Assembly (NCBI GenBank): GCA_041391745.1
Contig: JAWKNK010000013.1
Span: 1-64,000, forward strand
DNA: 64,000 bases
From: JAIXWP01 sp041391745
Lineage (GTDB): Bacteria; Bacteroidota; Bacteroidia; Flavobacteriales_D; Sanyastnellaceae
Direction: 5' to 3'
The notes under the pieces are model-generated. The model saw only the letters and a program-made list of their open reading frames with translations. It searched no databases and was not told where the DNA came from. Shown one piece after another: positions 36,257 to 44,968 of the stretch. The number at the start of each line of letters is the position of its first letter. The first letter of the stretch is position 1. The position numbers and the translations under genes are program-made.

Positions 36257-36796
36257 ATGAAATATAGCCTTTTCTTTTTATTGATTGTTCTTGCCGCGGC
36301 TTGTTCTTCAGGGCCAGCAAGCAAAGATATTTCCTCCGGAGATTCAACAAATCTGGAAGCAGATACATCAATTGACAACTACAAGGATGAGGAGACTCTG
36401 ATTCTGATTTTGCAACATATTTTGTGGTCGTTGCCGACACAAGTGTCGATTATTACACCCTAAATCGTGAAATGTATCATCTTGAAGGTCAACTCAATTT
36501 ACCAATTGATACAATGACGTTATTTTAATACATCAAAAGACCTCATTGCGCTGCCAGATAACGATGAGGATGAGATCTACGCAGGAGACTATTTTCCAAG
36601 ACGATTTCCATCCGAGTTTTTGAGCTTAGAATATCTGAACTTCTATCAAAGAAATGCAGGTGAAAAAACGATAGCATTGGTAGTTGGAATTTACGAGAAA
36701 GAAACTAGCGCAGACAGCGCTTTGATTTACACTCGAGATTTAGCAAACAATTCCTTCAAAATAAAGGCAGACATATATGTGGGATGCATGCATTGA
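36257..36796 (+). pseudogene. lipoprotein, frameshifted
   Basis: The signal MKYSLFFLLIVLAAACSSG with a lipobox cysteine begins the gene. The first frame stops at 36,463. The next gives ATYFVVVADTSVDYYTLNRE, then DLIALPDNDEDEIYAGDYFP, RRFPSEFLSLEYLNFYQRN and LIYTRDLANNSFKIKADIY, ending TGA at 36,794-36,796. About 180 residues would result. No family was recognised. The stop overlaps the next start (TGATG). Confidence 0.6.
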
Positions 36797-37290
36797 TGAA
36801 AATGTATAATATAAAAAGACTGATCATTATTATTTTCCTTTTTCTACTATCGTTTGTCTCGATTGCTCAATCTGAAACTAGAAGTCCGCGCTTTTTAACT
36901 ATGGAGCCAATGTTCACTTGGACTAAATCAAGTGAGCTTTCTGTAAATTTGGGATACGTGAAGCATAAATTTTTAGATGAACATCCAACAGCTTCATATG
37001 GACCTTTCATTGGCTTGGGTTCAACTATCGGTGCGAATAATAATGCATTGGTATCAAAATTAGGTTATGCCCATTACGAGGGTTTTATTGCGGGCCGAGT
37101 ACAAGTGTTGAACTATACCGATTTTAAGCAGTCACAATTTGTACTTCGACCTGAATTAGGATTAAGCATGCTCAGCTGGATAAATCTAACATACGGATAC
37201 AGCATAAATCTAAAATCAGATAAAAACCTCATACCAACAGGTCATTCAATTTCAATTAGTGTGAATCTTTCTTCGTATTTGTTGAAGTGA
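36796..37290 (+). CDS. outer-membrane beta-barrel-like protein
   Basis: The ATG at 36,796 overlaps the preceding stop. The product has 164 residues with a signal peptide (MKMYNIKRLIIIIFLFLLSF, then VSIAQ). Strands such as SELSVNLGYVKHKF, SYGPFIGLGSTIGANNN, YEGFIAGRVQVLNY and LSMLSWINLTYGYSI look like a small 8-strand barrel. It ends with a hydrophobic SISISVNLSSYLL. It is one of few intact genes in this zone and was probably coupled to the upstream lipoprotein. Confidence 0.6.
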   Translation: MKMYNIKRLIIIIFLFLLSFVSIAQSETRSPRFLTMEPMFTWTKSSELSVNLGYVKHKFLDEHPTASYGPFIGLGSTIGANNNALVSKLGYAHYEGFIAGRVQVLNYTDFKQSQFVLRPELGLSMLSWINLTYGYSINLKSDKNLIPTGHSISISVNLSSYLLK

Positions 37291-37428
37291 AGCTAACTCT
37301 GCAGTTCATTTAATATATTTACGTCAAATCAAAAACTAGTCAATATTTTTATGCTAGCTGGTGGGCGAAGAACATAATGAATGATATTCAGAACAATATC
37401 TTGCAAGTAGAAAAATACAGATCAGAAA

Positions 37429-38350
37429 ATGAATAGACTATTCCTTTTCCTGTTCAGCTTGGTGCTCTCATTTCCAAGTTGTGTTTCATCAAGTGACGAT
37501 ACAAAAGCACTTCGGGCTGAAATAGAAAACATCATTTCCAATAAAAAAGCTGTTGTTGGAGTTTCAATCATTGCTAATAATGGGAAGGATACCCTATCTG
37601 TCAACGGAGATAGCAGATTTCCTATGCAAAGCGTTTTCAAATTTCATATTGCCCTAGCAGTTTTATCTGAAATAGAAAAAGGGCATCTCGCGCTGGATCA
37701 GAAAATGGTGTTGAATAAAGAAGATTTATTGCCAGAAGACTTTTGGAGTCCGCTAAGGGACGATTATCCAAATGGTGGAACATTCACAATTGAAAGACTC
37801 ATTCAATATGCAGTTTCACAAAGTGACAATACCGCTTGCGATGTGCTCATTGGATTGATTGGAACTCCTAAGTCTGTTGAGACATTCACAAAAAGTATCG
37901 GAGTGTCGGATATACAAATAGTCTATAATGAGCGCGATATGCAGTCGGAGTGGGACAACATGTAAAAACTGGACAACACCAAAGGCAGCTAGCAAGACAC
38001 TTCAACTAGCATATGAAAATAGAAGTCAGCTCCTTTCCAAAAATACATTCGATTTTTTCTGGAAAACCAATTTAGAAACCTCAACCGGAAAAGGCAGGAT
38101 TAAAGGTCAATTACCGGAAGGCACACCTGTGGCTCACAAGACGGGTTGGTCGGGGACCAATAAAGAGACAGGCATCACTGGAGCTATAAATGACATAGGA
38201 ATTGTGTTTTTGCCAAATGGCGAATATTTTATAATCAGCGTTTTTGTGAGCGATTCAAAGGAGGATTTAGACACCAACGAAAAGATAATCGCCGATATCG
38301 CCAAGACGACATTTGACTTCTATAGCAAGCCGGATAATATTAAAAATTAA
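37429..38350 (+). pseudogene. class A beta-lactamase, one frameshift
   Basis: The protein starts MNRLFLFLFSLVLSFPSC (signal with possible lipobox). Catalytic motifs are all present: S68-V-F-K71 (MQSVFKFH), S132-D-N134 (SQSDNTACD), a QSEWDN segment and KTG (AHKTGWSGTNKETG). The fold and motif set fit the Bacteroidota class A subgroup (CfxA/PER-like), which hydrolyse cephalosporins. A single missing base near 37,964 (ATGTAAAAACTGG) breaks the frame. Restored, it is about 307 residues and would probably be functional. Confidence 0.85.
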
Positions 38351-38396
38351 AAAATCCCTTCAGGAAAGAAAAGGCGTTAATTGAAATTGGAAATAA

Positions 38397-38427
38397 TTTG
38401 AATTTTGATTATTTGTACATATTTTTG
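38397..38427 (+). promoter_or_regulatory. promoter of yefM-yoeB
   Basis: A Bacteroidota-type promoter is visible: TTTG (38,397-38,400) as the -33 box, 19 bases, then TATTTTTG (38,420-38,427) matching the TAnnTTTG -7 box. The predicted start is near 38,433, and the ATG is at 38,462. It overlaps the TGTACA operator boxes. Confidence 0.6.
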
Positions 38428-38443
38428 TACAAAATATTGTACA
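38414..38443. promoter_or_regulatory. YefM operator, three TGTACA boxes
   Basis: TGTACA occurs at 38,414, 38,426 and 38,438, with centres exactly 12 bases apart. The known YefM-type operator is built on TGTACA palindromes. The first two boxes touch the -7 box, so binding would block RNA polymerase. Confidence 0.75.
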
Positions 38444-38461
38444 TGTTAAAACGCCAAGATT

Positions 38462-38716
38462 ATGCTAACAACATCCATTTCAGATTTTAGAAAGGACATA
38501 AAAAGCTATTTTGATAAAGTTACTCAAAACTTTGAAACCTTGATTATTAATCGAGGTAAAGATAACGGAGTCGTGATCATGTCATTAGCCGAGTACAACT
38601 CCCTTCGTGCTACACAACATGAACTTTCATCAAAAGAAAATGAAAAAAGACTTGATACTGCTATAGAAAAATTAAAATCAGGAAAATCAAGTCGAAAAAA
38701 ACTCATTGAAGAATGA
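38462..38716 (+). CDS. yefM: YefM/Phd-type antitoxin
   Basis: The 84-residue protein begins MLTTSISDFRKDIKSYFDKV, the ribbon-helix-like N-terminal DNA-binding fold of YefM/Phd. VVIMSLAEYNSLRAT is the conserved central motif. The charged C-terminus (EKRLDTAIEKLKSGKSSRKK) would wrap the toxin. It overlaps yoeB by 4 bases. It neutralises YoeB and represses its own promoter through the TGTACA boxes just upstream. Confidence 0.92.
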   Translation: MLTTSISDFRKDIKSYFDKVTQNFETLIINRGKDNGVVIMSLAEYNSLRATQHELSSKENEKRLDTAIEKLKSGKSSRKKLIEE

Positions 38717-38970
38717 AATTCATTTTTGTCGATGAATCATGGGATGACTATTTGTACTGGCAAAAAACAGACAAGTCAAAGATGAGACGAATCAATGAGT
38801 TGCTAAAAGATATATCTAGAACTCCATTTCATGGTCTCGGAAAGCCTGAGCCTCTTAAATTTAAGTATTCAGGTTTTTGGTCAAGACGAATTGATGAGGA
38901 GCATCGACTTATATATCAAGTTAAAGATGATGAAATTCTCATCGCTAAATGTAGATTTCACTATGACTGA
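38713..38970 (+). CDS. yoeB: YoeB ribosome-dependent mRNA endonuclease toxin
   Basis: The 85-residue Txe/YoeB protein keeps the residues numbered E46, R65, H83 and Y84 in E. coli, at the same positions here (KPEPLKF, EHRLIYQ, CRFHYD). It cleaves mRNA in the ribosomal A site. The start overlaps the end of yefM (ATGA), so translation is coupled. Both genes are intact within a region where nearly all else is frameshifted. Confidence 0.95.
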   Translation: MKFIFVDESWDDYLYWQKTDKSKMRRINELLKDISRTPFHGLGKPEPLKFKYSGFWSRRIDEEHRLIYQVKDDEILIAKCRFHYD

Positions 38971-39034
38971 TTTTCCATTTTTCAATAAAACTCCAATCTC
39001 ACCGTTCACAGGCGACCAACAAAAAAAAGTATCT

Positions 39035-39453
39035 ATGATTAAAATTTGGAGTCCTATCATTTCAGCCTGTGTTGTGTGTACTTGTCTATACGCTTGCGGA
39101 CCGAGTAGAATGGAAAGAAACAATCTGGCACGTGAAAATGCCGACTTTATCATCGAAAATCTAAATAACCCCGAAGTCATCGAAGAATTCCCCGAAAAGT
39201 ACTTTCCCCGCGATGAAACGAAGCAACTATTAAAAGATATTGTCGCTACATGCGATTGGTCCACTCTCGAAACGGAAAGTATGTAGATTTTTTCGAATTC
39301 GACTATGAGGGAGATAATGAGACGGCTTTCATCTATGAATATTTTCTAAATTGCGACAGCCTGCGTTTTGTTCTAACCTACGATATGGATCTCGAGCGTC
39401 CGGAATTGCATCGACTTATTGTAGAACCTTTAGAGCAAATCCATCGCAATTAA
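39035..39453 (+). pseudogene. lipoprotein, one frameshift
   Basis: The ATG at 39,035 gives a lipoprotein signal (MIKIWSPIISACVVCTCLYAC). The first frame runs to ATCDWSTLETESM at 39,286. The second resumes as NGKYVDFFEFDYEGDNETAF and ends DLERPELHRLIVEPLEQIHR at 39,453. Removing two bases near CCACTCTCGAAACG restores CDWSTRNGKYVD, about 138 residues. The function is unknown. Confidence 0.6.
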
Positions 39454-39494
39454 TCAATGACAGAAGAAGCAATTGATGAATCAACATTAACCCT

Positions 39495-40966
39495 ATGAAT
39501 CGCTATTTTTTACTTCTTATTCTAGTGTCATTTTCTGCTATGTTGAATGCTCAAACTCATAATGAATGTAAATGTGCTGAATTGGGAATCGATGAAAATT
39601 GGGCTAGCTCAAATAATGTCTGTTATAAAATTCTGATGAACTCTATATTTAATGATCCAACGTTTGGCAGAAGGAAATCGCGGTTATAAGAGCGAAAAGT
39701 AAGATTGAATCCAGTTTACCACCAATCCCCATTTACATGGTGGACCAGGTTTGGCAACTCTTGAAAATGCTCGAGCGTTACCTAAGTAATGCACATTGGA
39801 AGAAGTTTAATGCCTGCCATGATATTGTAATGATGGATTATTCTGGAACTGGTTTCTCTGGACCTTACATGTGCCAAGACCTTCTCGATTCATTATCCAT
39901 GATTAATAGAGCTGAAATTTTGGAAAACAGTAAGAAGAAAAAAACGATTGAGCTATATGCCAGTTGTAGGGATTCATTAAATTCTAAGAATATACCCATT
40001 GAGGCATTTACAACTTTTCAAGCAGTAGCAGATGCTGAGGAAATTCGCAAGTCTTTGAGTATTGATCAATGGGATATTTATAGCGTTTCATACGGAACTT
40101 TTGCCGCTATGATGTACATGCGCTATTTTGAATCTAGTTTGGGAAATGTTGTTCTGGATTCTCCTTGTTCCTCCAAATGCCAAAAGTTTCAGTTTTGTAC
40201 ACACGATGAATGAAACTTTGAACCATTTGCAGGATGTAATAGATCAAGACACTATTTTGGCTAGTTTATTTCCTAATATAATTGGTGATTTTTCAATCAC
40301 TGCAGATCGATTGAATAAGTCTCCTATCAAAATGCATAACGCAGCATATTGACAGGTGATAAATTTGCTGATAATGTGTTACCTTATAGCGCTGATTTAG
40401 TTAAATATATACCGTTAGCTCTTAAAGAATTTGCAGACGGTAATGACGATTTATTGCTGACATGGGTAAACTTATTTTATTCAGAAGATAAATACGGTAC
40501 TGTGAATGATTTTTATAATTCGGCCATATTTTGTTATGATTTCAAACCTACATCTTATGAACAAAGCCTTTGGGAATGGCAAGAAAATATCCATATTTAG
40601 CGGCTTTGCTGATGTGGATTACTGGGATGTCGGAAACAACTTTCGGCCAGAACAGATGCAAATTATTATGATCCAATAAGGAGCGATATACGTACATTGC
40701 TGTTATCAGGAGAGTTTGATCCTGGAACTCCACCATCTCATGCATATACAGCGGCAAAGGAAATGACCAATTCTCTTGTTGTTGTTGCCCCTTCTGCCTC
40801 TCATGCCGTATTTTATTTTAGTGACTGTACATCTAATCTGGTTAGAGATTTTTATAATAATACTGATGAAGTTGTCAATCTAGATTGCATACAAAATTCG
40901 AATGATATTAGTTTCATTGTCTCCGATTTAAAAGATGAATTAATGAAATTACAATCCTCTAAATAG
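39495..40966 (+). pseudogene. alpha/beta hydrolase, TAP-like, frameshifted
   Basis: A signal peptide (MNRYFLLLILVSFSAMLNAQ) is followed by CKCAELGIDENW, then HDIVMMDYSGTGFSGPYMCQ, ADAEEIRKSLSIDQWDIYSV and the nucleophile elbow SVSYGTFAA. Later frames read VLDSPVPPN, LTGDKFADNVLPYSADLV and RTLLLSGEFDPGTPPSHAYT, AAKEMTNSLVVVAPSASHA, the TAP-like C-terminal domain with its aspartate and histidine. It is a secreted peptidase-type hydrolase (tripeptidyl aminopeptidase-like) of about 490 residues. Four or more slips break it. Confidence 0.8.
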
Positions 40967-40982
40967 TTTAAATTACCTTCCT

Positions 40983-42102
40983 ATGAAATTATTTATTAGC
41001 CTCGTTCTTTCAGCTATTTCACTTACAATCGTTGCTCAAAATAATATCCCAGTTATTAAAGCGAAATCGAAAAAAGTAGATATTAAGGTTAATGGTGTGT
41101 CCATATATGAAGACTTCTCGAACTCTTGGTGGCAGATTGAACCAAAAGTAGCCTGATACTTACAACTCGGAAATGCTAGGAGACGATATCTTTTTCACAT
41201 TTAGATTCCATCAGTGTAAAATGGAAGAGAATACGGTATTCGATTTTGGGTATCTACTCAAAAAAGGATTCCGCCTTTAATTACAAATAAACATGTGGAA
41301 CTTTATTTGGTAATCCTCAAACGTTTGATTTATTAATATCATCCGGCGCGCATATCCAATCAATACTGATGAAAGTATTTCCGAAGAAACCGTTTCCAAA
41401 ACAATGCTTTATAATCTTGATTCATCGTGTAATCCAAGTGATATATCAACACAGAAATGTAATGCATTGGGTGCATTGTTTGCAAGACATGATGGCCCGG
41501 CGAAAATCCTACACTAAAGAATGCAATCGATTTGATCAACATCTGCAATTCAGAAAAAATCGAGGAGTGAATTGTGAATGATGGCGACAATTCTCAACGA
41601 ATGCTACCTTTCGATGGGGTACAAGTCTCGAATGGTAACCTGTATGCCCAAACCAATAGTATTCGATGATTGTCATGTAATCAATACAGTATATCTGGAA
41701 AGTGAAAAGAGGTGGATATGGCTAGATCCAACATTTGATGCTTATGTAATGGATGAAAACGGACAGCTCCTCGGTATTCAGGAAGTGCGAGAAAGACTAA
41801 TTAATGGGAAACCTCTAATACTAAATCCAACCGCAAATTGGAATTTTCAAAACAGTCAGACTAAGGAATACTATCTGTACACTTATATGGCTAAGAATCT
41901 ATATCGACTTGAATGTCCCATTAACTCTACATCCGATCTTGAAACCCCTATTAAGGGAAAGACACTGGAATATGTCCAATTGCTTCCTTTAGACGGATTA
42001 AATCAAATCCCTGAAGTTGATGTCATCAAAATTGAAAACAGTGGAATGACCTACAAGACGTATATCACAAACAACCCGAATACGTTTTGGGAGGACTTTT
42101 AA
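40983..42102 (+). pseudogene. transglutaminase-like protein, frameshifted
   Basis: A signal peptide (MKLFISLVLSAISLTIVAQN) begins it. After several broken frames, the last (41,578-42,102) is long: MMATILNECYLSMGYKSRMV, then PIVFDDCHVINTVYLESEKR and WIWLDPTFDAYVMDENGQLL. The preceding frame ends RGVNCE, so Cys in GVNCEMMATILN, His in DDCHVI and Asp in LDPTFD form the transglutaminase-like catalytic triad. The role is probably proteolytic or in cell-surface processing. Total length would be about 370 residues. Confidence 0.75.
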
Positions 42103-42105
42103 ACA

Positions 42106-43227
42106 ATGCAAAATAGAGGTATGATAAGAATTTACTCCTCACTTTTCGTAGTATTTCTAGTTTTTACTTCAATGGCTTGCGTCGAAAAAAAATCAACGGA
42201 AAACGAAGTAGATAAGACGGAGTTCACCTCGACAAGAAAATCAAATCAATTCGACTTCACCTCAGGTGTTCATTCAATGCTGCAAGACAGTAAAGGCAAC
42301 TATTGGTTTGGGAATAGGCAAGAAGGGCTCTGCCGTTACAATGGAAAGGAATACGAGTACTTCACTGCTTCGGACGGACTCCTCGATAATTTTGTTTTTA
42401 CCATTCAAGAGGATGTGAATGGAACGGTTTGGGTGCAAACAAGTTTGGGTATAAACGGCATTGCAAATGGTCAAATAAAGAAGCATACCTTTGAAAGTGC
42501 TCATAGTGGTTGGAACAGGAAAAACGAAAACTCATCTGCATCTACCTGGGAAAAAACAAGCAATGATTTATGGTTTTCAGCGGATGTGCTTAAAGGAGTA
42601 TATAGATTCGATGGTCAGCATTTGAGTTACATTGCTTTTCCTAGTCTTGAAACGAATGATCCTCTCACTTATGCAGTTTCGTGTATCGCTTATGGTAATA
42701 ACAATAATGTTTGGATCGGCGCCTATTCTCATGTATTTGGATTCGATGGAAGTCAACTCACCATCATCAATGATCAAAAATTAGGCTACTCAAAAGAGCT
42801 TGATTTAATTCATGTAAGGAGTATTCTCGAAGACTCGAAGGGCAGATTATGGCTTGGAAATAATGGTATCGGTGTGCTTTTGAAAGAAGACAGCACATTC
42901 ATCAATTTTTCAAAACAACAAGGTCATTTTATTCCATCTGAAGAGTTTCATCAAAACACGCTTTCTAAACATTTTGAAAAAAACACAGGACTGCAATCTG
43001 TCTTCGCTATCCAAGAAGACCATGAAGGAAATATTTGGTTTGGCGACCGCGATTCAGGCACTTGGAAATACGACGGCAAACAACTGACGAATTATAAAAT
43101 CGACACCACGCTAAAGTCGCAAATGATTAAATTCATTTATAGGGACAACGGCAACAAACTATGGTTTGGAATGGATGGCGGCGAGGTCTATCAACTATTA
43201 GATGGCTCGTTTAAGAAATGGAACTAA
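42106..43227 (+). CDS. two-component regulator-type propeller lipoprotein
   Basis: The 373-residue protein has a lipoprotein signal (MIRIYSSLFVVFLVFTSMAC from the second ATG at 42,121). At least six propeller blades follow with the repeat D-x-x-G-x-x-W-x-G/F: LQDSKGNYWFGNRQEGLC, QEDVNGTVWVQTSLGI, SILEDSKGRLWLGNNG and IQEDHEGNIWFGDRDS. It is only the sensor beta-propeller, without kinase or regulator domains. It starts 3 bases after the upstream gene's stop. A strong terminator follows. Confidence 0.85.
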   Translation: MQNRGMIRIYSSLFVVFLVFTSMACVEKKSTENEVDKTEFTSTRKSNQFDFTSGVHSMLQDSKGNYWFGNRQEGLCRYNGKEYEYFTASDGLLDNFVFTIQEDVNGTVWVQTSLGINGIANGQIKKHTFESAHSGWNRKNENSSASTWEKTSNDLWFSADVLKGVYRFDGQHLSYIAFPSLETNDPLTYAVSCIAYGNNNNVWIGAYSHVFGFDGSQLTIINDQKLGYSKELDLIHVRSILEDSKGRLWLGNNGIGVLLKEDSTFINFSKQQGHFIPSEEFHQNTLSKHFEKNTGLQSVFAIQEDHEGNIWFGDRDSGTWKYDGKQLTNYKIDTTLKSQMIKFIYRDNGNKLWFGMDGGEVYQLLDGSFKKWN

Positions 43228-43232
43228 TGCTC

Positions 43233-43260
43233 AACCCTTGATACAGATCAAGGGTTTTTC
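43233..43260 (+). terminator. intrinsic terminator
   Basis: AACCCTTGAT, a 4-base loop (ACAG) and ATCAAGGGTT form a perfect 10-bp stem, followed by TTTTC. It lies just after the propeller gene's stop. Confidence 0.85.
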
Positions 43261-43286
43261 GTTTTAACCCAGCGTACCTTTGAATC

Positions 43287-44162
43287 ATGAAAACGAAATC
43301 AGTTCAACAAGTACTAGCTCCACCAGCACCACACATGGTAGGAGATGGGTTTAGAGTTCATAATTTCTTCCCTGGAGGGTACAACATGGATCAGCACAGA
43401 ATGAGTCCTTTTTTCTTGCTTGATTACAATTCTAAAATTGATTTTTCACCACGCGAAAATCCTCGCGGAGTCGACGTGCATCCTCACCGCGGATTTGAAA
43501 CAGTTACTATTGCTTTTCATGGAAAAGTAGCGCACCACGACAGTGCTGGAAACAGCGGTGTAATCGAACAAGGTGGTGTACAGTGGATGACCGCTGGCTC
43601 TGGAGTCTTACACAAAGAATATCACGAAAAGGAATACAGTAAAGCTGGAGGACCATTTCAAATGACTCAGTTATGGGTCAACCTTCCTGCAAAAGATAAA
43701 ATGACTACTCCTAAATATCAAGGTCTCAACAACGACCAAATGGGGAAATACCATATCCCAAATAATGGAGGTGTGGTGGATGTAATTGCAGGGAATCTAA
43801 ATGATGTGAAAGGGCCTGCTTCAACATTCACTCCGATTGAGATGTATGTGATCCACATCAACAAAGGAACAAAGTGGTCGTTTGACTTACCGGAAAACTT
43901 CAACACTGGACTGCTTGTAGTAGAAGGTAGTGCCGTGTTCAATAATGATGCAACGGCAGAAACAGATCAGTTCGTATTGTTTCAAAACGACGGAACAAAC
44001 ATAGAAATGGAAGCATTATCCGATGCAAAGATTCTTGTGCTCAGTGGTGAACCAATCAACGAACCGATAGCAGCGCACGGTCCCTTCCTAATGAATACCT
44101 ACGAAGAAGTACACCAAGCCATCCTAGATTTCGGCGCCGGCAAATTCGGCAAACTAGAATAA
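43287..44162 (+). CDS. pirin-family protein
   Basis: The 291-residue protein is a full-length pirin (bicupin). The iron-binding histidines appear in DVHPHRGFETVTIAFHGK, and a third with the glutamate lies in SGVLHKEYHEKE. The early HRMSPFFLLDYNSKIDF block is typical of the pirin N-terminus. Pirins bind Fe and some have quercetin 2,3-dioxygenase activity or act in redox sensing. It is a stand-alone gene between two terminator-like hairpins. Confidence 0.93.
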   Translation: MKTKSVQQVLAPPAPHMVGDGFRVHNFFPGGYNMDQHRMSPFFLLDYNSKIDFSPRENPRGVDVHPHRGFETVTIAFHGKVAHHDSAGNSGVIEQGGVQWMTAGSGVLHKEYHEKEYSKAGGPFQMTQLWVNLPAKDKMTTPKYQGLNNDQMGKYHIPNNGGVVDVIAGNLNDVKGPASTFTPIEMYVIHINKGTKWSFDLPENFNTGLLVVEGSAVFNNDATAETDQFVLFQNDGTNIEMEALSDAKILVLSGEPINEPIAAHGPFLMNTYEEVHQAILDFGAGKFGKLE

Positions 44163-44191
44163 CCCTCCACCATTCTGGTGTGGGTTGTTTT
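44161..44191. terminator. hairpin terminator between convergent genes
   Basis: AACCCTCCACCA, loop TTC, then TGGTGTGGGTT pair over about 11 positions with one bulge, followed by GTTTTC. It separates pirin from the convergent yhhQ gene. Confidence 0.6.
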
Positions 44192-44214
44192 CAAATCTCC
44201 CCTCCCCACAAGAC

Positions 44215-44258
44215 GCTTCTCGAGTGTCCCGCCAACGGCGGGATGTATCGAGAGAAGC
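44215..44258. repeat. two-part palindrome
   Basis: GCTTCTCGA pairs with TCGAGAGAAGC (with slippage of two bases) outside, and TCCCGCC pairs with GGCGGGA inside around AAC. The inner TCCCGCCAACGGCGGGA resembles the nested hairpin of the cassette spacers. It lies just beyond the yhhQ stop and could aid termination or be a REP-like element. Confidence 0.6.
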
Positions 44259-44263
44259 AGGCA

Positions 44264-44968
44264 TCAGCCATTCGCCAAATACCGCTTCACCACCCCATGT
44301 CCCACATAAATGAGCGGTGTGAGCGCCACAGCAATAATCAATTTCAAAACATAATTCGTGGGCGCGATGACAAAAAAATCGGCCATCGACATTTTGCCAG
44401 GAAGCACAAAACCGATATACAACACAATAAAGCTGTCTATCAATTGAGAAATAACCGTACTCCCAGTGCTTCTCAACCAAATGTACCTGTTGCCTGTAAT
44501 ATTTTTTATGCGATGAAATAGAGTAGCATCCAATAATTGAGAAACTAAGAATGCCGTGATGCTACCAACAATAATCCATGGCGCTTGTCCAAAAACTTTG
44601 TTGAATTCATAATCGTTCACCAAGTCTGCACCTTCAATTTGATGCGCCGGTATGTTCAATGCCATTACGACAATTAAAAAGCAATATCCAATGAGAATCG
44701 CAGTAATCCACGACAATCGACGAATGGCTTTTGCACCATAAAATTCGTTCATCAAATCGGTAAGCAAAAACACTACAGGCCACGGCAATATGCCGATGAT
44801 AGTAACGAACGGTCCAAACTCCTTTCCGAACAAATCAAATGAAATAGGAATCTGAACCAATTTGTTGCTAATCAACTCCGCAGTGATGGCGTTGGTAATG
44901 AATAAGCCCGCTAAAAAAATGAATAACCACTCTCTGCGAGAGTTTTTCTGACTGGTGTTTTCCATCAA
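44264..44968 (-). CDS. yhhQ: queuosine precursor transporter, YhhQ/VUT family
   Basis: The 234-residue protein (MMENTSQKNSRREWLFIFLA) has six hydrophobic helices. Conserved VUT features are LISNKLVQI, FLLTDLMNEFYG and SQLLDATLFHRIK, then STVISQLIDSFIVLYIGF. The family imports pre-Q0/pre-Q1 or related deazaguanines for queuosine tRNA modification. Its start overlaps the stop of the upstream peptidase gene (44,965-44,968), so they are co-transcribed. Confidence 0.9.
   Translation of the reverse strand: MMENTSQKNSRREWLFIFLAGLFITNAITAELISNKLVQIPISFDLFGKEFGPFVTIIGILPWPVVFLLTDLMNEFYGAKAIRRLSWITAILIGYCFLIVVMALNIPAHQIEGADLVNDYEFNKVFGQAPWIIVGSITAFLVSQLLDATLFHRIKNITGNRYIWLRSTGSTVISQLIDSFIVLYIGFVLPGKMSMADFFVIAPTNYVLKLIIAVALTPLIYVGHGVVKRYLANG

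Noticed and set aside
44180..44521. 113-residue + strand frame opposite yhhQ
   Set aside because: It is the complement of the yhhQ C-terminus, which has clear family motifs on the - strand.
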